Shown piece by piece: positions 24,765-33,787 of a stretch of DNA of 64,000 bases. A program made the translations under genes and the position numbers. Position 1 is the stretch's first letter. Each line of letters starts with the position of its first letter. The notes below the pieces were generated by a model. The model was not told the DNA's origin, ran no database searches, and saw nothing but the letters and a program-made list of their open reading frames with translations. Source of the stretch: SHLQ01 sp964517125 (GTDB lineage: Bacteria; Actinomycetota; Acidimicrobiia; Acidimicrobiales; SHLQ01); contig CAZFBD010000008.1 of NCBI GenBank assembly GCA_964517125.1, positions 1-64,000 of the forward strand. Direction: 5' to 3'.

Positions 24765-26026
24765 CGTTCACCCCGAAGCTCGTTCACGTCACCACAACCG
24801 ACATCAGCATCGACTGGCTGCTGTCGCCCCAGTTGTCGGCGTTCATCGACGAGGGGTACGACGTCACGGCAGTTTCCGCGCCCGGCCCACACGTCGAGGC
24901 CATCGAACAGGCCGGCATTCGCCACGTTCCGCTTCGGTCATTCACCCGGGCCATGGACCCACTCGCCGACCTTCGGGCCGCACGAGAACTGTCCACGGTC
25001 CTTCAGCGCATCGAGCCGCACATCCTGCACACCCACAACCCGAAGCCCGGCCTCATCGGCCGTCTGCTCGGGCATCGCAGGGGTGTGCCGATCGTCGTCA
25101 ACACGGTGCATGGGCTGTACGCACAACCGACCGATCGCTTCCGCAAAAAGGCAGCCGTGTACGGCACCGAAGCATTGGCGATGCGCTTCTCTGACATGGA
25201 GCTCGTCCAGAACATCGAAGACGTCTTCACGCTTCGTCAGCTCGGAGCGCCCCGCCGCAAGCTGGTTCATCTGGGCAACGGCATCGACCTCAACCGCTTC
25301 AGCCCATCGACGGCGAATCGTGCCCGCGGCCTGCGCCTGCGCCGAAGCCTGGGGATCGCGAACGACACGATCGTCGTGGGTACCGTCTCCCGACTCGTGT
25401 GGGAAAAGGGCTACGCCGAACTCTTCGACGCCATCGACGATCTGCAGCGGGCGGGCTACTCCAACGTGGCCGTCATCGTTGCTGGACCGATGGAACCCGG
25501 CAAGGCCGGCGCCGTCGATGAGGACACGCTGGAACGCATGCGTGCCAAGGGTGTGCACTTCCTTGGGCAACGCGACGACGTCGAGACCGTGTATGCAGCG
25601 CTCGACATCTTCGTTCTTCCCTCACACCGAGAAGGTGTACCCCGTGCTGCCATGGAGGCAAGCGCCATGGGTCTGCCGGTGATCGCCACCGACATTCGCG
25701 GTTGCCGACAGGTGGTCGAAGACGGCACCACCGGCTTGCTCGTTCCGGCGAAGCGGTCACGCCCACTCGCTCGAGCAATCGTGCAGCTGGCAAACGCCTC
25801 CGGAACACGTTCGGCCATGTCCGAGGCAGGTATCCGTCGCGCCAAGCGCCTCTTCGATCAGAACCGGGTCATCGACCTCACCCTGGGCGTCTATCGACGG
25901 CAGCTTCAGGCCGCCGGCATCGTGAGCGGTCAGCCCGAACCGGTGATCAACCTTCGGTACAACGACTCGATCTCGCTGGTCGACGACGCAGCATCGAACG
26001 CCACAGCCGACGTTCGGGCCGCCTGA
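24761..26026 (+). CDS. Glycosyltransferase family 4 protein
   Basis: This 421-aa GT-B retaining transferase has the CapM/PglA-like N terminus KLVHVTTTDISIDWLL, then HILHTHNPKPGLIGRLLG, KLVHLGNGIDLNRFSP, TVSRLVWEKGYAELFDAI, and the donor site LPSHREGVPRAAMEASAMGLPVIATDIRGCRQVVEDGTTG. It is coupled to the deacetylase upstream by a 4-bp overlap. Its last 97 bp are antisense to the 3' end of the convergent GT4 gene. The PglA-like sequence agrees with a lipid-linked amino-sugar acceptor (inference). Confidence 0.92.
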   Translation: MTFTPKLVHVTTTDISIDWLLSPQLSAFIDEGYDVTAVSAPGPHVEAIEQAGIRHVPLRSFTRAMDPLADLRAARELSTVLQRIEPHILHTHNPKPGLIGRLLGHRRGVPIVVNTVHGLYAQPTDRFRKKAAVYGTEALAMRFSDMELVQNIEDVFTLRQLGAPRRKLVHLGNGIDLNRFSPSTANRARGLRLRRSLGIANDTIVVGTVSRLVWEKGYAELFDAIDDLQRAGYSNVAVIVAGPMEPGKAGAVDEDTLERMRAKGVHFLGQRDDVETVYAALDIFVLPSHREGVPRAAMEASAMGLPVIATDIRGCRQVVEDGTTGLLVPAKRSRPLARAIVQLANASGTRSAMSEAGIRRAKRLFDQNRVIDLTLGVYRRQLQAAGIVSGQPEPVINLRYNDSISLVDDAASNATADVRAA

Positions 26027-27078
26027 GCCATCTGCGATCGCTCGTCGGGATTCTCGGCGAGCCGAACCCACGCAGCAGCAATCTGATCGACGGCATCGAT
26101 GTCGACCAGAATTCCCTGCGACCCATCGGTGACTTCCTCGGGGATACCGCCTGCGCGGGTGGACACAACCGGCAGGCCCAGGGCAAAGGCCTCCATCAAC
26201 GACACCGGCAGCCCCTCGTGGCGCGAGGTCAGCGTGAACACATCGAACGCCGACATGACCTCGCGGGCATCGGATCGGTATCCGAGGACATGCACGCTGT
26301 TACCCAACCCTCGGGCGGACACCGCCGAGCGAAAGGCGTCCTCTCCGGGGCCCTGGCCAACAACGACGAACTCCAACAGGTCGGAGCTGGCCAGCGCTGA
26401 CTCGGCCGCATCGAGAAAGACGTCGTAGGCCTTTTCGGGCCGGAAGTTGGCCACGATCCCAACGACCACCTTGCCCAGACCGAGCTCGGTGCGAATGCGG
26501 TCGCGGTGTGCCGCTGCCGCCTGGACCTCTTCCAGCGGAATGCCGTGCCGAAGCGTTGTCGTACGAGCCTGAGCGCTCGAAGACATCGACAACCGGACGT
26601 CTTCGGAGACAGCGAACGTGGCGTCGTCGAGACCAACCGTCAGCCGATTGAGCAGGCGAGTGGCCCGATGGTGCCGGGGCCAGCGGTTGTGTTCCGTCGT
26701 GACGACGGCTCCCGGAACCCCACCAACTCGGTGCAGCATGCGAACCACCACAGCCACCAGCGGCGAGTGCACGTGAACGACATCGACGGGATCCACTCGG
26801 AGCATGTTGCGAAGCCGCAACGGCCACGAAGGCCCCGAACCAACCAACGGTGTCTCCACCCCAAGCGCGTGCAGGTCGCCGACGAGGTGATCCTTGTGAT
26901 CGATCAGACGCAGCACGCGGTAGTTGAACGAAGCAACGTCACCGGTTCGGACCTGATTGACGATCAGGCGTTCGGCACCGCCCGGTCCCAGGCCCTTCAC
27001 CACATGGGCGACACGCAATCGGTCATCGGCCCGCGTCGGTCGCACACGGCGTGTGCCTGAACGGGGAAAACGACTCAC
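25930..27078 (-). CDS. Glycosyltransferase family 4 protein
   Basis: This 382-aa GT-B transferase has VAHVVKGLGPGGAERLIVNQV near the N terminus, DVVHVHSPLVAVVVRML, and TTTLRHGIPLEEVQ. The donor site is LTSRHEGLPVSLMEAFALGLPVVSTRAGGIPEEV with the E-x7-E pattern. The GTG at 27078 is chosen because AGAGGGG precedes it at a suitable distance and the family N terminus follows. A longer frame upstream to 27891 is antisense to the kinase gene. It is divergent from the BY-kinase gene across 105 bp. Confidence 0.92.
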   Translation of the reverse strand: MSRFPRSGTRRVRPTRADDRLRVAHVVKGLGPGGAERLIVNQVRTGDVASFNYRVLRLIDHKDHLVGDLHALGVETPLVGSGPSWPLRLRNMLRVDPVDVVHVHSPLVAVVVRMLHRVGGVPGAVVTTEHNRWPRHHRATRLLNRLTVGLDDATFAVSEDVRLSMSSSAQARTTTLRHGIPLEEVQAAAAHRDRIRTELGLGKVVVGIVANFRPEKAYDVFLDAAESALASSDLLEFVVVGQGPGEDAFRSAVSARGLGNSVHVLGYRSDAREVMSAFDVFTLTSRHEGLPVSLMEAFALGLPVVSTRAGGIPEEVTDGSQGILVDIDAVDQIAAAWVRLAENPDERSQMAQAARTSAVAFDAASSTSEIESLYRRLITGSG

Positions 27079-27123
27079 GCGAAGTGCCCCTCTTGACTCA
27101 CGAACTGAACCGAATGGCCGACA

Positions 27124-27136
27124 TGTACCGGGTACA
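27124..27136. promoter_or_regulatory. Palindrome TGTACC-G-GGTACA in divergent promoter region
   Basis: A 6-bp perfect inverted repeat around one base lies midway in the 105-bp spacer between the GT4 gene (start 27078, minus) and the BY-kinase gene (start 27184, plus). A second small inverted repeat, GCTGC-ACAC-GCAGC, lies at 27153-27166. Either could be an operator shared by both polysaccharide transcripts. Confidence 0.3.
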
Positions 27137-27183
27137 GGGTCGAATGAGGAGCGCTGCACACGCAGCAGGGTGTTGACAACCAG

Positions 27184-29262
27184 ATGGAAACAAGGGCTTT
27201 TGCCGAAGACACGATTCCGGAATCCTCCCACGTGAGATCCTCCGGGCTGGTGATCGATGATCGGCCGATCGTCGTCCACGACGCCGAACGTCGGGGACGG
27301 ATCTCCGACGACGATCCCGTGCGGACCATCCGCGGGTTCACCCGCCGCTGGCGACTTCTCCTCGCCTTCATCGTGGTGGGTTCGGTACTCGGTTGGCTCA
27401 GCGCAACGCTGGCAGAAGAAACGTCGGTCGCCCCCGTCGAAGTCGACCACTATCAGGCATCGCACGTGCTCGTCCTGGACAGCAACGTGCCCGCCACACA
27501 GGCCGTTCTGAGCGTCCGCAACCTGAACACGCTCGCCAAGCGCGTGACCGTGGGCGACGTGCCCGACGCCGTGGCGGCGCGCACCGACCTTCCTCCGGTC
27601 GACGTGGGCACGCAGGTGCGGGTCATCATCCGCTCCGACAGCGAATCGCTCGACATCGTGACGATCGCCGAAACCCCCGGCACGGCCGAAGAGCTGGCCG
27701 ACGCCTTCGCCGCCGAGCTCTTTGCACACCTGGACAACGAAGCCAACACGTTTGCCACCGAAGCGATCGCGTCGGCCCAGGCTCGCCTGGACGAGGCCGA
27801 GCTGAACCTCGCCAGCGTCCGCGCCCAGATCGAGGTCGCAACCGACGCCGAGGACGACGCGCTCGTTGCGCTGCTCGAACAGGACGAGCAACAGTTCCTG
27901 AGCGCACGCATCTTTGCCAACGCATCGCTCCTTGACGCCCGCGCCGACGGTGTACCCGTCGTGCCTCTCGAAACACTCCGCTCCGGAACGAACACGGCAT
28001 CGGTCATCAGCGAGGGACGCTTCGATGAACTGGTCGACAAGGCTTCACTTGGACAGAACGTCATTGCGCTCTTCGGTGACGAGGTCGAACCCGACTCGTC
28101 GGGTGGCGCACTCTCGGCCGTGAGTGCCCGTCTGCCCGGAGGCGCCGTTCCTCGCACAGCCGCTGGTGCAGCACTCGGGCTCATGGTCGGCTTCGCCGTC
28201 CTTGCATTCCTCAACCGAGTCGACAACCGGGTCCGTTCCAAGCGCCAGGTCGAAGACGTCCTGGATCTCCCCGTGATCTCCGAGGTCCCTTCGGTCGGTC
28301 GTCGCCAGCGTCGACAGACCGAACTGCTCTCGATCGAGTCGCCGCGGAGCCGCTTTGCCGAGCAGCATCGAGCCCTCGCCTCGACGATCTCCTACGCACA
28401 CCGTTCCCGTCCCGGGCAGCGAAGCCAGGTCGTCCTCGTCACCTCACCAGGGCCCGCCGAAGGCAAGACGACCACCGTTGCCAACCTTGGTGCCATGCTC
28501 GCCGAGTCCGGGGAATCGGTGCTGTTGATCAACTGCGACTTCCGACGGCCACGTCTGCATCTGCACCTGGACTCCGACGACGAGCCAATGAACCTGAACA
28601 GCACCTCGATCGATGAGATCGACCTGATCTCCAACGTGCTCGACGACCCGGATGCGCCGCCGACCGAAGTCATCGCTGCCCAACGCAAGGTCATTGCGCA
28701 GGCCCGCGAGGTCTACGACCTGATCGTCATCGATACGGCTCCCGTCCTGGCAACCAACGATGCCGTCGACCTGCTCGACCTCGTCGACGATGTCGTCCTG
28801 GTGCTCCGAGCAGGCAAGACCACGATTCACGCGGCCGATCGGGCCGCCGAGATCCTGGAACGCCGCCGAGCCCACGTTCTTGGTCTGGCGCTCACCGCAG
28901 TCGACGCCCGCTCGTCCGACGAGTACTACTACTACGGCTCGTACTACAACGAAGAACGAACCGGCCCTTCGCTGCCGAAGCGTCGCCAGGTCGCGGCATC
29001 GACGGACGACGTCCTTGACCTCGACGGCGAGGCCGGGAACTCAGCCGCATCCGCCAGCCTCGACGGCGTGGACGCTGCCGAGGACACCTCGTATCTTCTC
29101 GTGCTCACCGACGACGACACCATCGACGTCATCCCGGCCGACGAAGCCGCCGCCCCCCAAGCTCGCCGCACCCGCAAACAGCGCAAGCAGGCAAAGCGTC
29201 AGGCGAAGGCAGCCGAGCGCGACAACGACGATGCCGACTCCCCGGACGCCGAAGCGGACTGA
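27184..29262 (+). CDS. Wzz-domain / bacterial tyrosine kinase (BY-kinase) fusion
   Basis: This 692-aa polysaccharide co-polymerase has a first membrane segment LLLAFIVVGSVLGWLSATLA (about 58-77). A periplasmic Wzz-like section with coiled-coil helices (about 190-260) follows, then a second segment AAGAALGLMVGFAVLAFL (about 322-339). The cytoplasmic kinase has Walker A SPGPAEGKTTTVANLGAML (about 420-438), Walker A' LLINCDFRRPR and Walker B YDLIVIDTAP (about 511-520). The tyrosine cluster DEYYYYGSYYNE is near 579-590. The stretch between Walker A' and B is shorter than in typical BY-kinases. About 100 residues follow the cluster, ending in a lysine/arginine then Asp-rich tail, which is unusual. 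It controls chain length or export by autophosphorylation. It overlaps the next gene by 1 bp (TGATG). Confidence 0.92.
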   Translation: METRAFAEDTIPESSHVRSSGLVIDDRPIVVHDAERRGRISDDDPVRTIRGFTRRWRLLLAFIVVGSVLGWLSATLAEETSVAPVEVDHYQASHVLVLDSNVPATQAVLSVRNLNTLAKRVTVGDVPDAVAARTDLPPVDVGTQVRVIIRSDSESLDIVTIAETPGTAEELADAFAAELFAHLDNEANTFATEAIASAQARLDEAELNLASVRAQIEVATDAEDDALVALLEQDEQQFLSARIFANASLLDARADGVPVVPLETLRSGTNTASVISEGRFDELVDKASLGQNVIALFGDEVEPDSSGGALSAVSARLPGGAVPRTAAGAALGLMVGFAVLAFLNRVDNRVRSKRQVEDVLDLPVISEVPSVGRRQRRQTELLSIESPRSRFAEQHRALASTISYAHRSRPGQRSQVVLVTSPGPAEGKTTTVANLGAMLAESGESVLLINCDFRRPRLHLHLDSDDEPMNLNSTSIDEIDLISNVLDDPDAPPTEVIAAQRKVIAQAREVYDLIVIDTAPVLATNDAVDLLDLVDDVVLVLRAGKTTIHAADRAAEILERRRAHVLGLALTAVDARSSDEYYYYGSYYNEERTGPSLPKRRQVAASTDDVLDLDGEAGNSAASASLDGVDAAEDTSYLLVLTDDDTIDVIPADEAAAPQARRTRKQRKQAKRQAKAAERDNDDADSPDAEAD

Positions 29263-30704
29263 TGGCCATGACGTCTGCGTCCACGACCAACCGAGTCGTC
29301 CCCAGACCGAGTGAGCGAACTTCGACGCGAATCACCGTCGGACGGCGCAGCCAACAACCGCTGGTGGTCGAACGGGCCGACGATGGCCCGCAGCGAGGAC
29401 CACGACTCGACAACGACGAGGCAACGTTCCGCACGCTCGGCGTTGTGGCCTCGGTCGCAGCTGCGCTCTTGTTCGGAGTGCTCGGGCTTCTCGGACGAGC
29501 CGACACCATCCTTGGCGTCGTTCTGGTTCCCATCATCGCCATCGCCGGTGCCATCATCATTCGCCGACGAATCGGCGCGACCGCTGGACCCGGCGCCGTC
29601 TCCATCGCCGTGGCCGGGCTTGGACTTCGGCTGCTTGCCGCCGTTCCCCGACTGCTCGGCGGCGTCGATGCCGTCGACTATCAGCGTGAAGGTGAACGAA
29701 TCGCCCGAAGTCTCCGGGTCTTTGACTTCTCCGTGGCATCGGGACGTTCGGTCCCCGGCACCGGAGCGGTCCGCTGGCTTTCCGGCTTCGTCAATCTGCT
29801 CACGGGTTCCACGTACATCGGCACCTATCTGGTCTTCGTTCTGCTCGCCTTTGTGGGGCAGCTCCTCTTCGTCATGGCCGTCCGACCCGTACTCTCCGTC
29901 CGACAGTTTCGTGTCCTGATGCTGCTGGTCATGCTGTGGCCGGCGTTGAACTTCTGGCCGTCGTCCATCGGCAAGGAATCGGTCGTGCTCTTCGGCGCCG
30001 GTCTGGCCATGCACGGTGCCAGCCGACTGCACGACCGTTCGTACGCTGGTGCCGTCACCCTCCTCGCGGGGCTCTTCTCGATCGGTATGGTCCGCCCGCA
30101 CGTGGCGCTCATCGTGCTGAGCGCACTCGTGGTCGGCCTCCTCGCTCGCCAGGAACATGGCCGATCGCGCATCCTCATCCATCTCGCCATCGTGAGCGTC
30201 GTGGCCGTTGGTGTGTTGTGGTTGTCCTCGGCCTCCGCCGAGATCTTCGGACTCGAGCAGATCGACGGCATCGACGATGTCGGCCTGGCACTGGACTTCG
30301 CGCAGAACCGAACCTCGCAGGACGTCTCCCAGTTCGCTGCCGTTCGGGTCGAAACGCCGCTCGACTACCCGCTCGCCGCGGTGACCGTGCTCGTCCGGCC
30401 GTTCCCCTGGGAAGCCGCGAACCCGATGGCGCTGCTCAGCTCACTCGAGGGTGTGGCCCTCGTCGTGCTCATGCTCTGGTCAGTACCGGGACTGTTCCGG
30501 GTGCGCGGACGGTTGCTGTCCAACGGCACGCTGCTGCACGCCGCGGCCTTCACGGCGGTGTTCATCTTCCTGTTCTCGGCCATTGGCAACTTCGGCATTC
30601 TCAGCCGACAGCGGGCCCAGGTTCTGCCGTTCGTCTTCGTACTGATCGCTCTCGGAATCGGCGCCGGGAGCACTCATTTGCCAACCCGGAGGATTCGGCG
30701 ATGA
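29262..30704 (+). CDS. Polytopic membrane protein, Wzy/O-antigen polymerase-like candidate
   Basis: This 480-aa protein has about 60 soluble N-terminal residues and then roughly ten hydrophobic segments (for example VVASVAAALLFGVLGLLG, VVLVPIIAIAGAIII, YLVFVLLAFVGQLLFVMAV and ILIHLAIVSVVAVGVLWL). A large loop of about 60 residues precedes the last pairs. No catalytic signature is readable, but the number of segments, the big loop and the place between a Wzz/BY-kinase and a surface-glycan locus fit a polymerase or ligase. It starts at the ATG overlapping the kinase stop and ends with an ATGA overlap into the PqqD-HprK gene. Confidence 0.75.
   Translation: MAMTSASTTNRVVPRPSERTSTRITVGRRSQQPLVVERADDGPQRGPRLDNDEATFRTLGVVASVAAALLFGVLGLLGRADTILGVVLVPIIAIAGAIIIRRRIGATAGPGAVSIAVAGLGLRLLAAVPRLLGGVDAVDYQREGERIARSLRVFDFSVASGRSVPGTGAVRWLSGFVNLLTGSTYIGTYLVFVLLAFVGQLLFVMAVRPVLSVRQFRVLMLLVMLWPALNFWPSSIGKESVVLFGAGLAMHGASRLHDRSYAGAVTLLAGLFSIGMVRPHVALIVLSALVVGLLARQEHGRSRILIHLAIVSVVAVGVLWLSSASAEIFGLEQIDGIDDVGLALDFAQNRTSQDVSQFAAVRVETPLDYPLAAVTVLVRPFPWEAANPMALLSSLEGVALVVLMLWSVPGLFRVRGRLLSNGTLLHAAAFTAVFIFLFSAIGNFGILSRQRAQVLPFVFVLIALGIGAGSTHLPTRRIRR
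30688..30693 (+). promoter_or_regulatory. Strong ribosome binding site GGAGGA
   Basis: A perfect GGAGGA lies 7 nt upstream of the ATG at 30701, inside the end of the preceding membrane-protein gene. It fixes the start of the PqqD-HprK fusion and suggests it is translated well in its own right. Confidence 0.7.
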
Positions 30705-31894
30705 AACACGCTCACATGACCATTGGCGCGGCCCCAGAAATCTGTTGGGGAATGGTCGATGACGACCTCTTGCTCTTCGACCCCATCGACCGTCGGCTGC
30801 ACGTGCTCAACAACACGGCAGCCATGGTGTGGGCGCTCACCGACGACAGCATCCAGGTGAGACAGATCGTCCAACGACTGAGCGCCGAGTTTCGCATGGT
30901 GCCCCAGCAGATCGAAGACGACATCGATTCCGTCGTCGACAACCTGCTCGCAACCGGGCTCTGCATCAACAGCGACCGTCCGCCCGCCCCTCGACTCCAT
31001 CCCCCCGAGGTCCCACGCCTGCAATCGGCTCCGGCACGACCCGGACCGTTCACCGTCGGGCCGTTTCACGCCCTCGGAGCGACCCTCCTGATTGACGTAC
31101 CCGATCCACTGCTCTCCGCAGAGATCAGCCGGGTGCTGGCACCACTTGCCGAAGCTGGCGTCGACGTCGGCGCCGGCAGGGGAGTGCTCGCCTACCAGAT
31201 CCAGGGCACCGACAAGGGATTCGATCTTTCCGTCAACGGCCGGACCCTCGCCCGGCACATGTCCCGCGCTGTGTGCCTTCGAACCCTGCTCTCCGACTGC
31301 AACGCCAGCCCGCTCGACTTCGTCGATGATGCACTCGTGCTGCATGCGTCGGGCGCCCGAATCGACGGACAGCTCTTCGTGTTTCCCGGTGTGAGCAACG
31401 CGGGAAAGTCCACACTCGTTGCCCAGCTCGTTCAGCGCGGACACGGCTACCTCACCGATGAGGCCGTTGCCGTTCACGTCGACACCCTGCAGGCCGAGCA
31501 CTACCACAAGGCCATCTGCGTCGACCCCGGAGCACACTCGTTGTTCCCAGAACTCGAACCCGAACGAAACGAAACCTCGGACGACACGTGGGACATCGAC
31601 CCTCGACTGTTCGGCCCCGGCATCCTGACCGGCGGCGGCGACATCTCGGCGCTCGTCTTCCCGATCTTCCGGCCCAACACCGAAGCGAGCCTGCGCCCGA
31701 TCGATCCCATCGAGACGATGCATCGGTTGCTGCGCAACAGCTTCGACTTCTCGCTGCTCGGGCAGGCCGGATTCGCCGCCCTGATCCGTATCGCCAACCT
31801 CATTCCCGCATGGGAATTCGGTCATGGCGGTGACGGACATCTGGACATCCTCGAGTCGGTGGCCGGCGGCCCTGCTCTGCTCAGTCTGGACTGA
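30701..31894 (+). CDS. PqqD-like domain fused to HPr kinase-like ATPase
   Basis: This is a 397-aa protein with two parts. Residues about 1-90 look like PqqD, a winged-helix RiPP-recognition fold: WGMVDDDLLLFDPIDRRLHVL, NNTAAMVWALTDDSIQVRQI and EDDIDSVVDNLLATGL. From about residue 110 the protein resembles HPr serine kinase-related proteins, with Walker A VFPGVSNAGKSTLVAQL (about 227-243) and YLTDEAVAVHVDT as the Walker-B-like Asp-Glu strand. Separate PqqD and HprK-related proteins are known beside exopolysaccharide and exosortase loci and in some lasso-peptide clusters. Fused here to the end of a BY-kinase/Wzy operon, it may phosphorylate a carrier or surface peptide (inference). No precursor peptide is visible. 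Its 3' end overlaps the convergent GGDEF gene by 14 bp. Confidence 0.82.
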   Translation: MKHAHMTIGAAPEICWGMVDDDLLLFDPIDRRLHVLNNTAAMVWALTDDSIQVRQIVQRLSAEFRMVPQQIEDDIDSVVDNLLATGLCINSDRPPAPRLHPPEVPRLQSAPARPGPFTVGPFHALGATLLIDVPDPLLSAEISRVLAPLAEAGVDVGAGRGVLAYQIQGTDKGFDLSVNGRTLARHMSRAVCLRTLLSDCNASPLDFVDDALVLHASGARIDGQLFVFPGVSNAGKSTLVAQLVQRGHGYLTDEAVAVHVDTLQAEHYHKAICVDPGAHSLFPELEPERNETSDDTWDIDPRLFGPGILTGGGDISALVFPIFRPNTEASLRPIDPIETMHRLLRNSFDFSLLGQAGFAALIRIANLIPAWEFGHGGDGHLDILESVAGGPALLSLD

Positions 31895-33572
31895 CCGCCT
31901 TGTCGCGGATCGCACGGCGATCTCCGGCAACCTTCGGAACGTCGTCCTCGATTGGCTCGCCCCGGGCTGCTCGACGCGCCCGCTTGGTCTGATACTGGTT
32001 CTGATCGGCCGCTCGCAGCAGCTGACTGCGGGTCTCGATGTCCGGAGTGGCGAACGCGATGCCACAGGAGATCGAGCGAGGGCGTCCGCCACCGCCAGAG
32101 CGTTCGAAGAGCCGCTCGATCGTGTCGGAGATCTCGTGTGCGGTGAGCAGCGCCCCGCCGTCGATGACCAGACAGAACTCGTCACCGCCGATGCGACAGA
32201 TCGTGGTGCGCTCGGGATCGCGGGTGGAGCCACGCAAGGCAGCTGCGGCGTCGACCAGGAGACGGTCGCCAGCCTCGTGACCATCGTTGTCGTTCACGAG
32301 TTTGAGCCCGTCGACATCGCACATGATGACCGCGCAGTCCTGTCGTTCGATGGGGTCGCGTTCGAAGATCTCGTCGAGGACCGCGTTGAGCACGTGGCGA
32401 TTCGCCAGGCCCGTCAGCTGGTCCCGGAGCGCCATTTGTTCGATCTCGGCCCAGCGGACCGTGTTCGTGAGCGCAATGGCTGCCTGGCTCGCAATGTGGC
32501 GCAGCACGCTCAGGTCGTGGTTGTCGAGGTGACGGTCGAGCCCCCGGCGTGCAGCGTTGAGGACACCCCACGCTTCGCCCCGCAACATGATCGGCACGCT
32601 GATGTCGCTGCCGGCAACGAGGTCGCGCCCGTCGACGGTCGACGCAGTCGGCAACTCGTCGGGGCCTCGCAGCACCGGCACACCAGCGCGCAGCTCAGCC
32701 AGCATGGAGAACTCGGCAAGGCCGTCGAGACGGTCGGCGGCCATGATCGGACCGCGGCCATCGGCGGCGACTGCAAGCGGTTCCTCTTCGATGGACGTGC
32801 GGGACAACCGGAGAATTGCCACATGCGCTGCTTCGACCGAACGGACCGCGATGTCGGCGAACAGTTGCAACAGATCATCGACCCGCGAAGCCGCAGCGAC
32901 AGCGGTTGCAATGTCGGATGCGGCCGCACCAGCACCTTCGCTGGCGGCCGAACTGGTGTGGGCGTCGAACAGATCGATCATGGCGGCCGACGGAATTGGC
33001 GGAGCTTCAATGCCGCCCAGATCCGTGCGGCGCAGCGCCGCAACGATGGTGGGGTCCAGGACACTTCCGGCCCGCATCTCGACCCGCGCCAACGCAGGGC
33101 CCCAGGTGGGGATGAAGCCGGGCGCCGGGTTACCCACGATCTCGTCGGTCACAGCCGCAATACGGGACGCGATGGGGATGTCGTTGGCCTGCAGGCTTGC
33201 GGGAGATCCAGACCCGTCCCAGTGCTCGCTCTGGTGGCGAAGGGCCACGGCAACCGGCGCAAGACCCGGAATTCGTTCGGTCAGCGTGGCGGCGAGCATG
33301 GAGCGCGTGAGATCGCGGGTGGCGTCGGCATTCGGACCGGACACCGCCAGATCGATGTCGGCCAGAGCAGCCGTCGCAAGCACGTGTGACCGGTCGGCTT
33401 CGTCGAGTCCGAGCTCCCCGGCGAGGCGCGACGCCACAAGGGTTCGCAACGCACTGCGGTGCGCGACTGCCGGGTCGTGGATCTCGACCATCCGAACAAG
33501 CGCGATGATTGCGCCGCGCCCAGTGTCGCCGATGGAATTTTTCTTTGCGTTGGCGTTCGAGGGGGACGTCAT
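31881..33572 (-). CDS. GAF-GGDEF diguanylate cyclase with degenerate HD-GYP-like N terminus
   Basis: This 563-aa protein has three parts. Residues about 15-190 resemble an HD-GYP domain (EIHDPAVAHRSALRT, ALRHQSEHWDGSGSP). The metal HD pair is replaced by AALADIDLA and GYP by GSP, so hydrolysis is unlikely. A GAF-like sensor follows (about 205-365: DDLLQLFADIAVRSVEAAHVAIL, SVPIMLRGEAWGVLNAARR). The GGDEF domain (about 380-540) has the signature RIGGDEFCLVID and DQLTGLANR, so cyclic-di-GMP synthesis is expected. There is no membrane segment. The start is the ATG at 33572 (MTSPSNANAKK), with no Shine-Dalgarno visible. Next to the polysaccharide locus, it could tune surface-glycan output through c-di-GMP (inference). 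Confidence 0.88.
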   Translation of the reverse strand: MTSPSNANAKKNSIGDTGRGAIIALVRMVEIHDPAVAHRSALRTLVASRLAGELGLDEADRSHVLATAALADIDLAVSGPNADATRDLTRSMLAATLTERIPGLAPVAVALRHQSEHWDGSGSPASLQANDIPIASRIAAVTDEIVGNPAPGFIPTWGPALARVEMRAGSVLDPTIVAALRRTDLGGIEAPPIPSAAMIDLFDAHTSSAASEGAGAAASDIATAVAAASRVDDLLQLFADIAVRSVEAAHVAILRLSRTSIEEEPLAVAADGRGPIMAADRLDGLAEFSMLAELRAGVPVLRGPDELPTASTVDGRDLVAGSDISVPIMLRGEAWGVLNAARRGLDRHLDNHDLSVLRHIASQAAIALTNTVRWAEIEQMALRDQLTGLANRHVLNAVLDEIFERDPIERQDCAVIMCDVDGLKLVNDNDGHEAGDRLLVDAAAALRGSTRDPERTTICRIGGDEFCLVIDGGALLTAHEISDTIERLFERSGGGGRPRSISCGIAFATPDIETRSQLLRAADQNQYQTKRARRAARGEPIEDDVPKVAGDRRAIRDKAVSPD

Positions 33573-33787
33573 GAGAGGAGACCACACCGAGATCAGAGAA
33601 CTCACTCTGTGTGGGAGCCCAGTGTGCCATGGCACGCAGGGTCGAGCGAAGTCTGCCGAATCGGGTCCTCGAGGTGCACCAGTCGTTCGTTCGGCGGCCA
33701 TTTCGTCGAGCCCACGAGGTGATCCAGCGACGATTGTGACGCTCGACGTACCGGAGACCATTGCTCACTCCGTACGCTGGATGGCCG

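Noticed and set aside
25930..27891. Extended start for the minus-strand GT4 gene up to 27891
   Set aside because: The extra 271 residues are antisense to the BY-kinase. GTG 27078 has a ribosome site and the correct N terminus.
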